From Halobium salinum (lineage in GTDB: Archaea > Halobacteriota > Halobacteria > Halobacteriales > Haloferacaceae): a stretch of DNA of 64,000 nucleotides. The DNA lies in assembly GCF_026586625.1 (NCBI RefSeq), contig NZ_JAODIW010000004.1:215543-279542 (forward strand), in the 5' to 3' direction. Positions 35,966-45,207 of the stretch are shown here, in pieces. The notes under the pieces are model-generated. The model did no database searches. It was not told the origin of the DNA and worked only from the letters and a program-made list of their open reading frames with translations. The position numbers and the translations under genes are program-made. Every line of letters begins with the position of its first letter. Position 1 is the first letter of the stretch.

Positions 35966-36783
35966 GACTCCTCGTCGTCGGCGGCGACCGCGTCGACGCC
36001 GGCAAGACCACGTTCGCGACCGGCCTGCTGGCGCATCTCCGCGGGGATGGCCACGCGCCGGTGGGGTTCAAGCCCCGCGCCGGCAACGACTACTGGTTCG
36101 ACCACGACGACGTGCGAGCGACCGTCGGGGAGGGCCGCCTCTACGGGAAGGACGCCCGCCGTCTCGCCGCGACGAGCGCCGGCGACACCGACCCCGAGAC
36201 GCTCAACCCCGTCCACCGGCTCTGGACGCCGACCCCCGGCGAGACGGGGATGCTCGGCGACCCCGAGCGGACGTTCCTCGTCGACCGCGTCACCGGCGAC
36301 TCCGGCCCCGAGTTCGTCGTCAACGGCACCGTCGACCTCCCCGACCTCGTGGTCGAGTCGCTCCCGCTCGGCGACTCCCCCCGCGTCTACGACGTCCCCG
36401 AGTTCAACGAGCTGATGGCCGACCGGTACGTCCCCGCGTTCGACCGGCTCCGACGGCGCGTCGGGGCCACGGAGACGGCCGTAATCGAGTCCTACGGCGA
36501 CATCGCCCTCCCGCTCTCGGAGGTCGGAGTCGACGCCGTGGCCGCAGTTCGTGCCGGCCGGGCCCGCGTCTTCGACGGTTCGCGCTTCCTGAAGGCTCGC
36601 GAGGTGACGAGCGGGAGCCCCCACGACGGCCGGTTGGAGGAGCGCGTCGGGAACGTCGTCTCCCGTCTCGACCCACTCGCCGCGGTCGAGTTGCCGGCGC
36701 TGGCGAGCGAGGAGCGCCGCGACCCGAGTCGGGTCGCCGCGCGGTACGCCTCGGCGTACGAGGCGCTGGTGGAGGCGGCGTAG
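35962..36783 (+). CDS. P-loop ATPase, dethiobiotin-synthetase-like fold
   Basis: This is a 273-residue ATPase. The Walker A loop is GGDRVDAGKTTF (about residues 7-18), followed by a strand giving VGFKPRAGNDYWF. This start resembles the dethiobiotin synthetase/CobQ/MinD group. AVIESYGDIALP later is a Walker B-like strand. GTG is the start and overlaps the preceding stop (GTGA). No biotin genes are present, so the substrate is unknown. Confidence 0.78.
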   Translation: MRLLVVGGDRVDAGKTTFATGLLAHLRGDGHAPVGFKPRAGNDYWFDHDDVRATVGEGRLYGKDARRLAATSAGDTDPETLNPVHRLWTPTPGETGMLGDPERTFLVDRVTGDSGPEFVVNGTVDLPDLVVESLPLGDSPRVYDVPEFNELMADRYVPAFDRLRRRVGATETAVIESYGDIALPLSEVGVDAVAAVRAGRARVFDGSRFLKAREVTSGSPHDGRLEERVGNVVSRLDPLAAVELPALASEERRDPSRVAARYASAYEALVEAA

Positions 36784-36873
36784 GGGCCGGGGAAGCCGCG
36801 TGGGTCGGGTCGTGCACAGTCGACGTGCCGGCGATAAGATTTGACTACGTGCGGCGCTCAGGTCGAGTCCCCG

Positions 36874-37083
36874 ATGAATACGCCCGAGACCGCTCCCCTG
36901 ACAGTTCTCCTGCCGCTCCTCCTCGTCGGTGCCGTCGCGGGGGTCGCGCTCGTGTTCGTCTTCTACGACGGGCCGTCCGGATTCCTCGTACAACTCGCCG
37001 GGGCCGTCGGCGGTGCGCTCGCCATCTGGACGTACCTCTCCTATCGGTACCGAACGCGCCGAACTCGCAGGAACTCGGGATGA
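36874..37083 (+). CDS. Small two-TM membrane protein
   Basis: This is a 69-residue protein starting MNTPETAPLTVLLPLLLVG with two hydrophobic segments and a basic C-terminus (YRTRRTRRNSG), so the tail should be cytosolic. A TTG start 11 codons earlier is possible but less likely. No function is recognised. Confidence 0.6.
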   Translation: MNTPETAPLTVLLPLLLVGAVAGVALVFVFYDGPSGFLVQLAGAVGGALAIWTYLSYRYRTRRTRRNSG

Positions 37084-37224
37084 CGCCCGTCGACCCCCTC
37101 GCCTCGTGTCCGACACCGTGACCGAGTAGGGGGGACGACGACGAGCGAACTGGACCACCGGCGTCGACCCGGTCACGGCTGCGGACCACGAACGGTTTTC
37201 CCGTCTACCCACCTACTGTGACCG

Positions 37225-38691
37225 ATGGACCGACTCGCTCCCCTGTTCCTCGCGCTCGTCGTCGTCCTCGCCGGCTGTGGAGGCGTCACGGGCGGCGACC
37301 CGACGCTCGGCCCGGAGGCGGCGACGCCGAACGCGACGGAGACGGGCGGGACGGGGACGGCGACGACCGGGACCCCGACGGCAGTGCAGACGGCGAACGG
37401 GACGCTCACCGTCCACGTCATCAACGTCGGGCAGGCGTCGGCGACGCTCGTCGTCGGGCCGGAGGGGGAGACGATGCTCGTCGACACGGGGGACTTCACC
37501 GACGACGGTGAGTTCGTCCTCGACTACCTCCAGGCCCAGGGCGTCGAACGTCTAGACTACCTCGTGACGAGCCACGCCGACGCCGACCACATCGGCGGCC
37601 ACGCCGCCGTCATCGACTACTACGAGACCGAAGCCGGCGGCGTCGGCGCCGTCTACGACCCCGGCGTGACCGCGAGCACCAGAACGTACGAGCGGTACCT
37701 CGACGCCGTCGAACGCCACGGGGTCACCCTCTACGAGACCCGCGCCGGCGACGAGATTCCGATGGCGGGCGCGACGGTGTCGGTGCTCGGCCCGCCGGAA
37801 GAGCGCCTCGCGGGGGGTGAACGCAACGAGAACAGCGTCGTCCTCCGGGTCGTCCACGGCGACACCGCCGTCCTCCTGCCGGGTGACGCCGGTCGTGAGG
37901 AGGAGGCGTACCTCGTCGAGCGCTACGGCGACGGGCTCGACTCCACCGTCCTTCTCGCGGGCCACCACGGCAGTTCGACCAGCTCCGCCGCCGCGTTCCT
38001 CGACGCCGTCTCCCCGCAGGCGGTCGTGATTTCGAGCGAGTACGATTCGGCGTACGGCCACCCCCACCGCGAGGTGTTGGACCGGCTCACCGAGCGCCGA
38101 ATCGAGACCCTGTGGACCGCGACCCACGGCGACGTGGTGTTGACCTCGAACGGCTCCGCGGTGGTCGTCGCGACCGAACGAGGGGCCCCGACGACCGCCG
38201 ACCGGCTCCGGGACGGCTCACCCGTCGACCCCGACGCCGACGCCGCGGTCGAGCGCCGGTTCGTGGTGCGGCCCGACGGGCCCGTCCGGCCGGTTGCGGT
38301 TCCCGACGGCGGCAGTTCGACCGACGGCGGCGACACAGACGGCGATTCCGGCACGGAGGCCCAAGTCGAGCTCGCCGGCGTCGTCGCGAACCCCGAGGGC
38401 GACGACCGCGAGCGCCTGACCGAGGAGACCGTGACGCTCCGGAACGCCGGCGACGCGCCGGTCGACCTCTCGGGATGGACGCTCCGGGACGAGGCGGGCC
38501 ACGAGTACCGCTTCCCCGACGGGACCGTCCTCGCCCCGGGCACGACCGTGACGGTGCACACCGGGAGCGGCACCGACACCGACTCGGAGCTGTACTGGGA
38601 CGCCGACGGCCCGGTGTGGAACAACGACGGCGACACCGTCGTGCTCATCAACGCTGATGGCGACCGAGTGCTAACGGAGCGCTACGAATGA
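37225..38691 (+). CDS. Secreted ComEC-like MBL-fold hydrolase with lamin-tail domain
   Basis: This is a 488-residue lipoprotein with lipobox LAGC at about residues 15-18, then a Thr/Gly-rich linker. The metallo-beta-lactamase domain runs from LTVHVINVGQASATLV, with the metal motif SHADADHIGGH and LLAGHHGSSTSS, as in the ComEC/Rec2 competence hydrolase. The C-terminal 120 residues form a lamin-tail-like domain (VTLRNAGDAPVDLSGWTLRD, WNNDGDTVVLIN). It likely acts outside the cell, perhaps on nucleic acid. It overlaps the DUF3006 gene by 4 bases. Confidence 0.88.
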   Translation: MDRLAPLFLALVVVLAGCGGVTGGDPTLGPEAATPNATETGGTGTATTGTPTAVQTANGTLTVHVINVGQASATLVVGPEGETMLVDTGDFTDDGEFVLDYLQAQGVERLDYLVTSHADADHIGGHAAVIDYYETEAGGVGAVYDPGVTASTRTYERYLDAVERHGVTLYETRAGDEIPMAGATVSVLGPPEERLAGGERNENSVVLRVVHGDTAVLLPGDAGREEEAYLVERYGDGLDSTVLLAGHHGSSTSSAAAFLDAVSPQAVVISSEYDSAYGHPHREVLDRLTERRIETLWTATHGDVVLTSNGSAVVVATERGAPTTADRLRDGSPVDPDADAAVERRFVVRPDGPVRPVAVPDGGSSTDGGDTDGDSGTEAQVELAGVVANPEGDDRERLTEETVTLRNAGDAPVDLSGWTLRDEAGHEYRFPDGTVLAPGTTVTVHTGSGTDTDSELYWDADGPVWNNDGDTVVLINADGDRVLTERYE

Positions 38692-39356
38692 CCGATGGTG
38701 CCGAAGACGGCGACGCCTCGGGCGACGCCGACGGCGGTGGTGATGGTGGGGTCTCGAACCGCGGGGATGCCGACGGCGACGAACGCCCGCCCGACTCGGG
38801 CGGGACCGAAGCCGTGACCGACGACCGGGAGAGCTACGAGGCCGTCGTCGACCGGTTCGAGGGCGACCTCGCGGTGCTCGTCGTCGAGAAGGAGTCGGCG
38901 ACCGAACTCGTACTCGAACGCGAGGCACTCCCGGATGCGGGTCGAGAGCAGGACGCCGTGCTCCGGGTGACCTACGAGGGGGGAACGGTCGTCGACGTGG
39001 CGCTCGACCCCGAAGAGACCGCGTCCCGCCGGGAGTCCGCCGCTTCACGGTTCGAGCGTCTCGCGCGTCGACCGCCGGGAAGCGAGGACGACCGGGACTT
39101 CGAGAGCGACGAGGCGGACGAGCAAGCGGACGCGGAGGAGAGCGAGGAATCGGACAGGGACGCAGACGAGGAGGACGCGGACGAAGAGGACACGGATGCG
39201 GGTCGAGAGCAGGACGCGGACGCGGGAGCACGCGACGACGGAGCGGACGAGAGAGCGGTCGGCGAGGAGGAGTGGGCGGTCGACGAGGAGTGGGCAGTCG
39301 ACGGCGGGCGCGGCGACGAGGAGCCGGACTCCGACACCGACGCCGACGACCGGTAG
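38688..39356 (+). CDS. DUF3006-like protein with long acidic tails
   Basis: This is a 222-residue protein. The core (about residues 48-110) reads YEAVVDRFEGDLAVLVVE and ELVLEREALPDAG, matching DUF3006, a small domain that often accompanies ComEC-like MBL proteins. Both ends are extremely rich in Asp, Glu and Gly. The ATGA overlap with the MBL gene supports a shared function. Confidence 0.82.
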   Translation: MTDGAEDGDASGDADGGGDGGVSNRGDADGDERPPDSGGTEAVTDDRESYEAVVDRFEGDLAVLVVEKESATELVLEREALPDAGREQDAVLRVTYEGGTVVDVALDPEETASRRESAASRFERLARRPPGSEDDRDFESDEADEQADAEESEESDRDADEEDADEEDTDAGREQDADAGARDDGADERAVGEEEWAVDEEWAVDGGRGDEEPDSDTDADDR

Positions 39357-39389
39357 TCCCCGCTCGCGGCCGCCGACCGAACCGACCGG

Positions 39390-40052
39390 TCAGTAGTCGG
39401 CGCGGGCGGCCTGTGCGGCGAGTTCGACGTGGTCGAACGGCCCGTCGACGACGCTCCGGCCGTGGCCGGTGTGGAGTTCTTCGAGCCCCTCGCCGGTCGC
39501 CTCGACCACCCGGTCGAGGCTCTCGACGAGGAGCCCGCGGTTCCCTTCCGGCAGGTCGGTGCGGCCGAAGCCGCCGTCCGCGAACACGAGGTCGCCGGCG
39601 AACAGCACCGCGCCGTCGGCCGAGAGAAAGCAGAGGTGGTCGTCTTTGTGCCCCGGCGTGTGGAGCGCGGTGAACTCGCTCGTGCCGATTCGGAGCGTCT
39701 CGCCGTCGGCGATTCCGTTGTCGACGGCCGGCCCGTCGGGGTCGAACCCCCACGTCTCGACGCCGAACGCCTCGCGCAGGTCGTCCACGTTGCCGACGTG
39801 GTCGGGGTGGGTGTGAGTGAGGAGAACCGCGTCGAGGTCGTCGACGCCCGCCTCGCGAACCGCCGAGACGACGTCGAAGCCGGCGCCGGCGTCGACGAGG
39901 ACGGTGCGTCCCGTGGCGCCAGCGTCGGCTTCGGCCGTCGGCCCCTCGGTTCCGGCGTCGCCCGTCGCGTTCGGCGCGCTCCGTGCCACCCCCGAGACGA
40001 GAAACGCGTTGCTCGTGAAGCCCCTGACGTCGGCGGCGACGTTGCGAATCAT
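39390..40052 (-). CDS. MBL-fold metallohydrolase (glyoxalase II-like)
   Basis: This is a 220-residue enzyme starting MIRNVAADVRGFTSNAFLV. The metal motif is LTHTHPDHVGN, with later ligands in HTPGHKDDHLCF, GDLVFADGGFGR and HTGHGRSV. This is a typical glyoxalase II / beta-lactamase-like layout. An acidic insertion follows the first strand. Substrate is unknown. It converges on the DUF3006 gene. Confidence 0.88.
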   Translation of the reverse strand: MIRNVAADVRGFTSNAFLVSGVARSAPNATGDAGTEGPTAEADAGATGRTVLVDAGAGFDVVSAVREAGVDDLDAVLLTHTHPDHVGNVDDLREAFGVETWGFDPDGPAVDNGIADGETLRIGTSEFTALHTPGHKDDHLCFLSADGAVLFAGDLVFADGGFGRTDLPEGNRGLLVESLDRVVEATGEGLEELHTGHGRSVVDGPFDHVELAAQAARADY

Positions 40053-40179
40053 GCCACAGCGTTGGGAGGGTGAGGGCTTGTGCGTTCCCGTCGGCGGTCT
40101 CCTCATCCCACCGTACTCGACAGAGAGGAGGTGTCACGCCGCATTGATGCTCCGAGCCGACGTGTATCGTGCGAGAACC

Positions 40180-40881
40180 ATGTCCCTACATCCCTTCCCC
40201 TCCCGCCGAGCCGTGCTCGGCGCCGCGGCCGCCGTCGGCGTCGCTTCACTCGCCGGCTGTCTCGCCTTTGTCGACCGCCCCGGCTCCGACCCCGAGCCGG
40301 TGACCCTCCGCGAGGGGTTCGAGGACGGCGACGGCCTCGGCGAGTGGACCGCTCACGGGCACGTCGGAAGCGACGCGGGCGGCCCCTTCCGGTTCGACCT
40401 CGGCGGCTCGACCGACCGCGCCGTCGAGGGGAGCCGAAGCCTCCGCGTGTTCACCGGCGGCGAGCACGACGACGGGACGGCATGGGTGAGCCACCCCGTT
40501 CGCGTCGTGGCCGGACACGCCTACGACGCGACGTTCTCGGTCCGTGCGTGGAGCGAGGGCGAGAGCTTCAACACCGTCCGCCACGTCGTCGCGGTGCTCT
40601 CGCCGACCGCCCCGACCGTAGAGGGGGACTTTCCCGAACCGGACTGGAACTCCTCCGACCGGGCGGACGCTCCGGTGGGCGGCCTCCGCGAGCCGATGGA
40701 CGGCAGCGGCGAGGGCGACGACCCCGAGGGCCCCGGCTGGCGAACCTACCGGTTCACGTGGCGGACGCCCGAGCTGACGGCCGACACCCTCCACCTCGCC
40801 GTCGGCGTGAGCGTCGTCTGGGAGACCGACCGCGTCGACTACCTCGACGACGTGCGCCTCGACCTGACGCCGGTCGGGTAG
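40180..40881 (+). CDS. Tat-exported lipoprotein with beta-sandwich domain
   Basis: This is a 233-residue protein. The N-terminus MSLHPFPSRRAVLGAAA has a twin-arginine signal and the lipobox LAGC follows. The mature part has a jelly-roll look: LREGFEDGDGLGEWT, SRSLRVFTGGEHDDGTAW, and a final WETDRVDYLDDVRLDL strand. It resembles carbohydrate-binding-like domains, but no family is recognised. The start at 40180 gives the best signal peptide. Confidence 0.78.
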   Translation: MSLHPFPSRRAVLGAAAAVGVASLAGCLAFVDRPGSDPEPVTLREGFEDGDGLGEWTAHGHVGSDAGGPFRFDLGGSTDRAVEGSRSLRVFTGGEHDDGTAWVSHPVRVVAGHAYDATFSVRAWSEGESFNTVRHVVAVLSPTAPTVEGDFPEPDWNSSDRADAPVGGLREPMDGSGEGDDPEGPGWRTYRFTWRTPELTADTLHLAVGVSVVWETDRVDYLDDVRLDLTPVG

Positions 40882-40945
40882 TCCGAGTCCGGTCTCCGCT
40901 CCACCCCGCCGAAACCGAGTCGTAACCGGACGGCGAAGACCGGGT

Positions 40946-41254
40946 ATGAAACGGACGAATCTCGATACGACCGGCGGCTTCTTCGACGTCGTGCTGGAGA
41001 ACGACCGCGCGCAGGCGGCGACGATGACCCTCTCGCCCGGGCAGTCGACCGGCGGCCCGGACAACGCCCACGCCGAGAGCGACCAGTGGCTGTACGTCGT
41101 CGCCGGCGAGGGGCAGGCGACCGTCGGCGGGGAGACGGTCGACCTCGGGGCGGGCGACCTACTACTGGTCGAGCGCGGCGAGACCCACGAGATTCGAAAC
41201 AGCGGGGGCGAGCCCCTGGAGACGCTGAACCTCTACGTCCCGCCGGAGTACTGA
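40946..41254 (+). CDS. Cupin-domain protein
   Basis: This is a 102-residue single cupin. The barrel motif 1 region has QSTGGPDNAHAESDQWLYVVAGEG, and motif 2 has GDLLLVERGETHEIRN. The metal His/Glu are only partly conserved. Small cupins bind or isomerise small molecules; no substrate is suggested. It starts MKRTNLDTTGGFF. Confidence 0.88.
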   Translation: MKRTNLDTTGGFFDVVLENDRAQAATMTLSPGQSTGGPDNAHAESDQWLYVVAGEGQATVGGETVDLGAGDLLLVERGETHEIRNSGGEPLETLNLYVPPEY

Positions 41255-41391
41255 TGGGCGAGTACGTCGGTGGCACCGGCGGCAGCGGGTCCGTGCGCTA
41301 AAATTCGCGTTAGGGAGCCTTTTTCCGCACCCGGGGCGTAGCGAGGGACGATGCGACTACACGACGGTGCGACCACGACGGAGGGCCGACG

Positions 41392-42111
41392 ATGAATCGG
41401 AGCGACCAGCAGGCGTACGACCGGGGGACCTCGCTGTACTCCCCCGACGGCCGCATCTACCAGGTCGAGTACGCCCGCGAGGCCGTCAAACGCGGCGCGC
41501 CCAGTCTCGGCATTCGCGCGAGCGACGGGGTCGTCCTCGCCGCCCAGAGCCGCGCCGGCTCCGACCTGATGGTGGCAGAGAGCATCGAGAAGCTCCACAA
41601 GATAGACGACCACGTCGGCGCCGCGAGCGCCGGCCACGTCGCCGACGCGCGCAAACTGGTCGACTTCGCCCGCGAACACGCCCAGGTGAACCGCCTGCGC
41701 TACGGCGAACCTGTCGGCATCGAGGCGCTGACGAAGGAGATCACCGACCACATCCAGGAGAACACCCAGACCGGCGGGACACGCCCGTACGGCGCCTCGC
41801 TCCTGCTCGGCGGCGTCGACGAGACCGGCGCGCGGCTGTTCGCGACCGACCCCTCGGGAACGCCCCAGGAGTGGCGCGCGGTCGCCATCGGCGGCGGCCG
41901 TGACGGCATCCAAGAGGTGCTCGAAGAGCGGTACGACGAGACCGCCGGCGTCAACGACGCCGTCTCGCTCGCCGTGCGCGCACTGAAGACCGAGGTCGAG
42001 GATATCGAGGCCGAAGGGATGAGCCTCGCGGCCGTCACCGAGGAGGGGTACGACCCCTACACGACCGAAGAGATTTCCGACCTCCTCGACGGCGTCGACG
42101 TCGACGAGTAA
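41392..42111 (+). CDS. psmA: Proteasome alpha subunit
   Basis: This is a 239-residue non-catalytic ring subunit of the archaeal 20S proteasome. The N-terminal gate has YDRGTSLYSPDGRIYQVEYAR, the alpha-subunit signature with the H0 helix. The rest (GIRASDGVVLAAQ, KIDDHVGAASAGHVAD) is standard. Its partner psmB lies 15 kb to the left. The start MNRSDQQAYDRG follows CGGAGGG, a plausible ribosome binding site. Confidence 0.95.
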   Translation: MNRSDQQAYDRGTSLYSPDGRIYQVEYAREAVKRGAPSLGIRASDGVVLAAQSRAGSDLMVAESIEKLHKIDDHVGAASAGHVADARKLVDFAREHAQVNRLRYGEPVGIEALTKEITDHIQENTQTGGTRPYGASLLLGGVDETGARLFATDPSGTPQEWRAVAIGGGRDGIQEVLEERYDETAGVNDAVSLAVRALKTEVEDIEAEGMSLAAVTEEGYDPYTTEEISDLLDGVDVDE

Positions 42112-42316
42112 CGGCTCCACTCTCCCGGCCGTCGGCCCCTGCGGACGACGCTCCGGTTCTCCGAGGCCCGTACCCGTCACGTCGGCACTCCTGAGCGACC
42201 GCCACGCCGTGCGTTCCTCTTCCTCCTCGTCTCGCTCCCACTCGCGCGCACTCCGCCGGAGCCGACGTGGCGACGACGACGCTGGGTTCAGGTCCGTCGG
42301 GTGCGTCGCTCCGGAT

Positions 42317-43186
42317 ATGACCGACCGCGCCAGACTCGCCCGAGTGACCGTCTACCCCTTCAAGTCCCTCGACGGACTCGACCGACCCGCGTCGCGAATC
42401 GTCGAGAGCGGGGCGCTCGCCGGGGACCGCGAGTTCGCGGCGTTCGACGCCGACGGGGAGTACGTGAACGGAAAGCGCGAGCGACGCGTCCACCGGATTC
42501 GGGCGGCGTTCGGCGGGCCGGGCGGAGCGGACGAACCCGACGAAGGCGACGAAGGCGACGAACCCGGCGAGGAGCCGTGGCGACGGGTGACCCTGCGACC
42601 GGCCGATGCCGACCCCGTCACCGTCCGTCTCGGGGCGGCCGACGGGCGAGCGCGCGCCGGCCGGGCCTTCGAGGAGTATCTCGGGTACCCGGTGACGGTC
42701 CGGCGCGACGGGAGCGGCGGGTTCCCGGACGACCAGGCCCTCTCCGGCCCGACGCTGGTGAGCACGGCGACGATTCGCGAGGTGGCGTCGTGGTTCGACG
42801 GCGTCGACGAGGCGGGGATGCGCCGACGCCTCCGTGCGAACCTCGAGGTCGACGGCGTCCCGGCGTTCTGGGAGGACCGGCTGTTCGCCGACCGCGGCGA
42901 GGGCGTCGCCTTCGAGGTCGGGGGGACGCGGTTCGTCGGCGTCAACCCCTGTCAGCGCTGTGTCGTCCCCTCGCGCGACCCCGACACCGGCGAGGCGTAC
43001 CCGGGGTTCCGCGAGCGGTTCGTGGAGAAGCGCCGGGAGACCAAACCGCCGTGGACCGACGGGGAGCGCTTCGACCACGACTTTCGACTGATGCTGAACA
43101 CCGTCGTTCCGGCGTCGACGGTCGGGGAGCGCGTCGCCGTCGACGACGAGGTCCGCGTCGGGGAGACGGTGCCGGTCGACGCCTGA
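42317..43186 (+). CDS. MOSC domain protein
   Basis: This is a 289-residue protein with an N-terminal beta barrel (MTDRARLARVTVYPFKSLDG, the MOSC_N pattern) and a MOSC domain with the conserved Cys block NPCQRCVVPSRDP. These proteins handle molybdenum cofactor or sulfur transfer, as in YcbX/mARC. An acidic insertion (about residues 72-92) has GDE-type repeats. It is monocistronic and converges on the PAS regulator. Confidence 0.88.
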   Translation: MTDRARLARVTVYPFKSLDGLDRPASRIVESGALAGDREFAAFDADGEYVNGKRERRVHRIRAAFGGPGGADEPDEGDEGDEPGEEPWRRVTLRPADADPVTVRLGAADGRARAGRAFEEYLGYPVTVRRDGSGGFPDDQALSGPTLVSTATIREVASWFDGVDEAGMRRRLRANLEVDGVPAFWEDRLFADRGEGVAFEVGGTRFVGVNPCQRCVVPSRDPDTGEAYPGFRERFVEKRRETKPPWTDGERFDHDFRLMLNTVVPASTVGERVAVDDEVRVGETVPVDA

Positions 43187-43206
43187 CGGGGCGGGGCTCC
43201 CTCGGT

Positions 43207-45207
43207 TCAGGACGACTGGTCGAGCGAGGCCGACAGGAGCTCCTCGAGGCCGAGTCGGAGGTGCTGGTGGAACGTCGGCGGGGAGACGCCGAGCGCCTCG
43301 GCTATCTCCTCGCCGGTGGACTCCCGGGGCCACGAGAAGTAGCCCGCGGCGTAGGCGGCTTCGAGCGCGCTCCGCTGTTTCTCGGTGAGACGGTCGCCGA
43401 TGGCCGACCGGAACTCCTTCAGCGTCTGGACCGAGCGGGTGGTGGAGCGCTGGGCGACGAGCTCGGAGTCGGGGAACCGACCCTGCACCACGTCGATGAC
43501 CTCGCGGACGTTCACCTCGTGTGGGAGTTCGACGACGACGCGGAACGAGCCGTCCTCGATGGTCGCCTCGGTGACGTAGCCGCCGTACTCCGCGAACATC
43601 AAGGTCGCAGGCTCCTCCGTCCAGCGCACTTCGACCATCCGTTCGCCCTCGCGCTCGCCGACGAGCCGGACGTGGTCGACCTCGTCAAGGCCCTCGAAGA
43701 CGTCGACCGCGTCGTCGGCCGCTTCGCCCGTGATGCGGACGAACTGCACTGCGGCGTCGTCGCGCGTCGGAACCGTGTGGTCGAACTCGACGACGAGGTC
43801 CGAGTCGGCCGTCGCGGCGATGAGGGGGTCGACGCCGTCGCGGAGGTCGAACTCCAACTCGGTGACGACGTTGTTGAGCAGCGCCTCCTTGCGCTCGATG
43901 GCGTTGATGGCGTGACCGACGATCTGTCCGAGTTCGGCGACCGCATCGCGCTCCTGTCCGCTGAACGCGCGCGGCCGGTCGGCGTATATCGTGAGTACGT
44001 CGTACTGGAACTGCTGGAACCCGATGGGGATGGCGACGGCGGCGTGGTACCCCCGTCGTTCGGCCTCCTCGCCCCAGCCGCCGTGGCGCTCACCCGAGAT
44101 GGCGGAGACGGCCTGTAGTTCGCGGGTGTCGAGGGCGAGCTTGGTCGGCGTGTCGTCGCCGGCGGCCGTCGCCTCCGTCTCGGTGTCGACGAACGACTGC
44201 TCGACGCCCTCGCACGCTCGAACGGTCACCGTCCCGTCGCCGCGGTTCGCCTCGCCGATCCAGGCCCCGACGTAGGAGTCGGACTCGGCGAGGGAGCGAC
44301 AGACCAGCGACTCGATTTCGTCGCGGGTCGACAGCGACACCAGCCCGCTGTTGATGTTGCGGACGACCCGGTTGAGCCCGTTGAGGGCGACGAGCTGCTC
44401 GCGCTGTTGGCGGAGGTCTTGTTCGTGCTCCTTCCGCTCGGTAATGTCGCTCTGGGAGCCGAGAAAGTGGACGAGCTCGCCGTCGTCGTCGTAGATGGGG
44501 ACGACGTCGACCTGGTTCCAGAACGGCATCCCGTCCTTGCGGTAGTTGAGCAGTTCGAGCGAGATGGGTTCCTCGTCCTCGATGGCCCCGCGGAGCTCCG
44601 CGACCTTCTCCGGGTCGGTTTCCTCGCCCTGCAGGAACCGGCAGTTCTCTCCGATGGCCTCCTCGGCGTCGTATCCCGTCATCTTCTCGAACCCCTCGTT
44701 GACCCAGACGAGCGGGTTGTCGGGTCGGGTCGGGTCGGAGAGGCAGAGCGCGATGGACGCCTTCTCCAGCGCCCGAGTGCGGACGCTCTGGTCGACGTCG
44801 CCCGCCACGTCGAGGTCGCCGACGTCGACGTGTTCGGAGGGCTCGTTCCCCTCCGCACCGACGGCGCAGACCGCGGTGTACCCCTCGGTATCGGGGACGA
44901 CACCGACCCAGCACTCGACCTGTACCGTCTCCCCGGTGCCCGTCACGAGGTCGACCGACACCACGTCCGTCGACTCCCCCGAATCCCGAAGCGTCGCCGC
45001 CAGTTCGACGATCGCCGACGCGCCGCTCTCGGTCATCGACGACAGCGGCTCGCCGACGAGTTCCTCGCGCTCACGCCCGAGCAGTTCACAGAGCCCGTCC
45101 GAGACACCTCGGACGACGCCCTTGTCGTCCAGCGTAAAACAGCCGCTACCCATCGCCCGCACGAGCCCCTCGTACGGTCCCGCGTCACCGTTGAATTGTC
45201 GTGACAT
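43207..45207 (-). CDS. Bat-type regulator: PAS, LOV-like PAS, GAF, HTH_10
   Basis: This is a 666-residue soluble regulator. Residues 10-120 form a PAS domain. Residues 145-260 form a second PAS with the LOV flavin motif GENCRFLQG (Cys about 189), the NYRKDG..N pair and FLGSQSDIT with the LOV-type Gln. A GAF domain follows (about 275-430), then a linker domain and a C-terminal HTH_10 (LTEKQRSALEAAYAAGYFSWPRE). The layout is that of the bacterio-opsin activator Bat. Blue-light sensing is inference. The ATG at 45207 is used; upstream codons look non-coding. Confidence 0.88.
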   Translation of the reverse strand: MSRQFNGDAGPYEGLVRAMGSGCFTLDDKGVVRGVSDGLCELLGREREELVGEPLSSMTESGASAIVELAATLRDSGESTDVVSVDLVTGTGETVQVECWVGVVPDTEGYTAVCAVGAEGNEPSEHVDVGDLDVAGDVDQSVRTRALEKASIALCLSDPTRPDNPLVWVNEGFEKMTGYDAEEAIGENCRFLQGEETDPEKVAELRGAIEDEEPISLELLNYRKDGMPFWNQVDVVPIYDDDGELVHFLGSQSDITERKEHEQDLRQQREQLVALNGLNRVVRNINSGLVSLSTRDEIESLVCRSLAESDSYVGAWIGEANRGDGTVTVRACEGVEQSFVDTETEATAAGDDTPTKLALDTRELQAVSAISGERHGGWGEEAERRGYHAAVAIPIGFQQFQYDVLTIYADRPRAFSGQERDAVAELGQIVGHAINAIERKEALLNNVVTELEFDLRDGVDPLIAATADSDLVVEFDHTVPTRDDAAVQFVRITGEAADDAVDVFEGLDEVDHVRLVGEREGERMVEVRWTEEPATLMFAEYGGYVTEATIEDGSFRVVVELPHEVNVREVIDVVQGRFPDSELVAQRSTTRSVQTLKEFRSAIGDRLTEKQRSALEAAYAAGYFSWPRESTGEEIAEALGVSPPTFHQHLRLGLEELLSASLDQSS

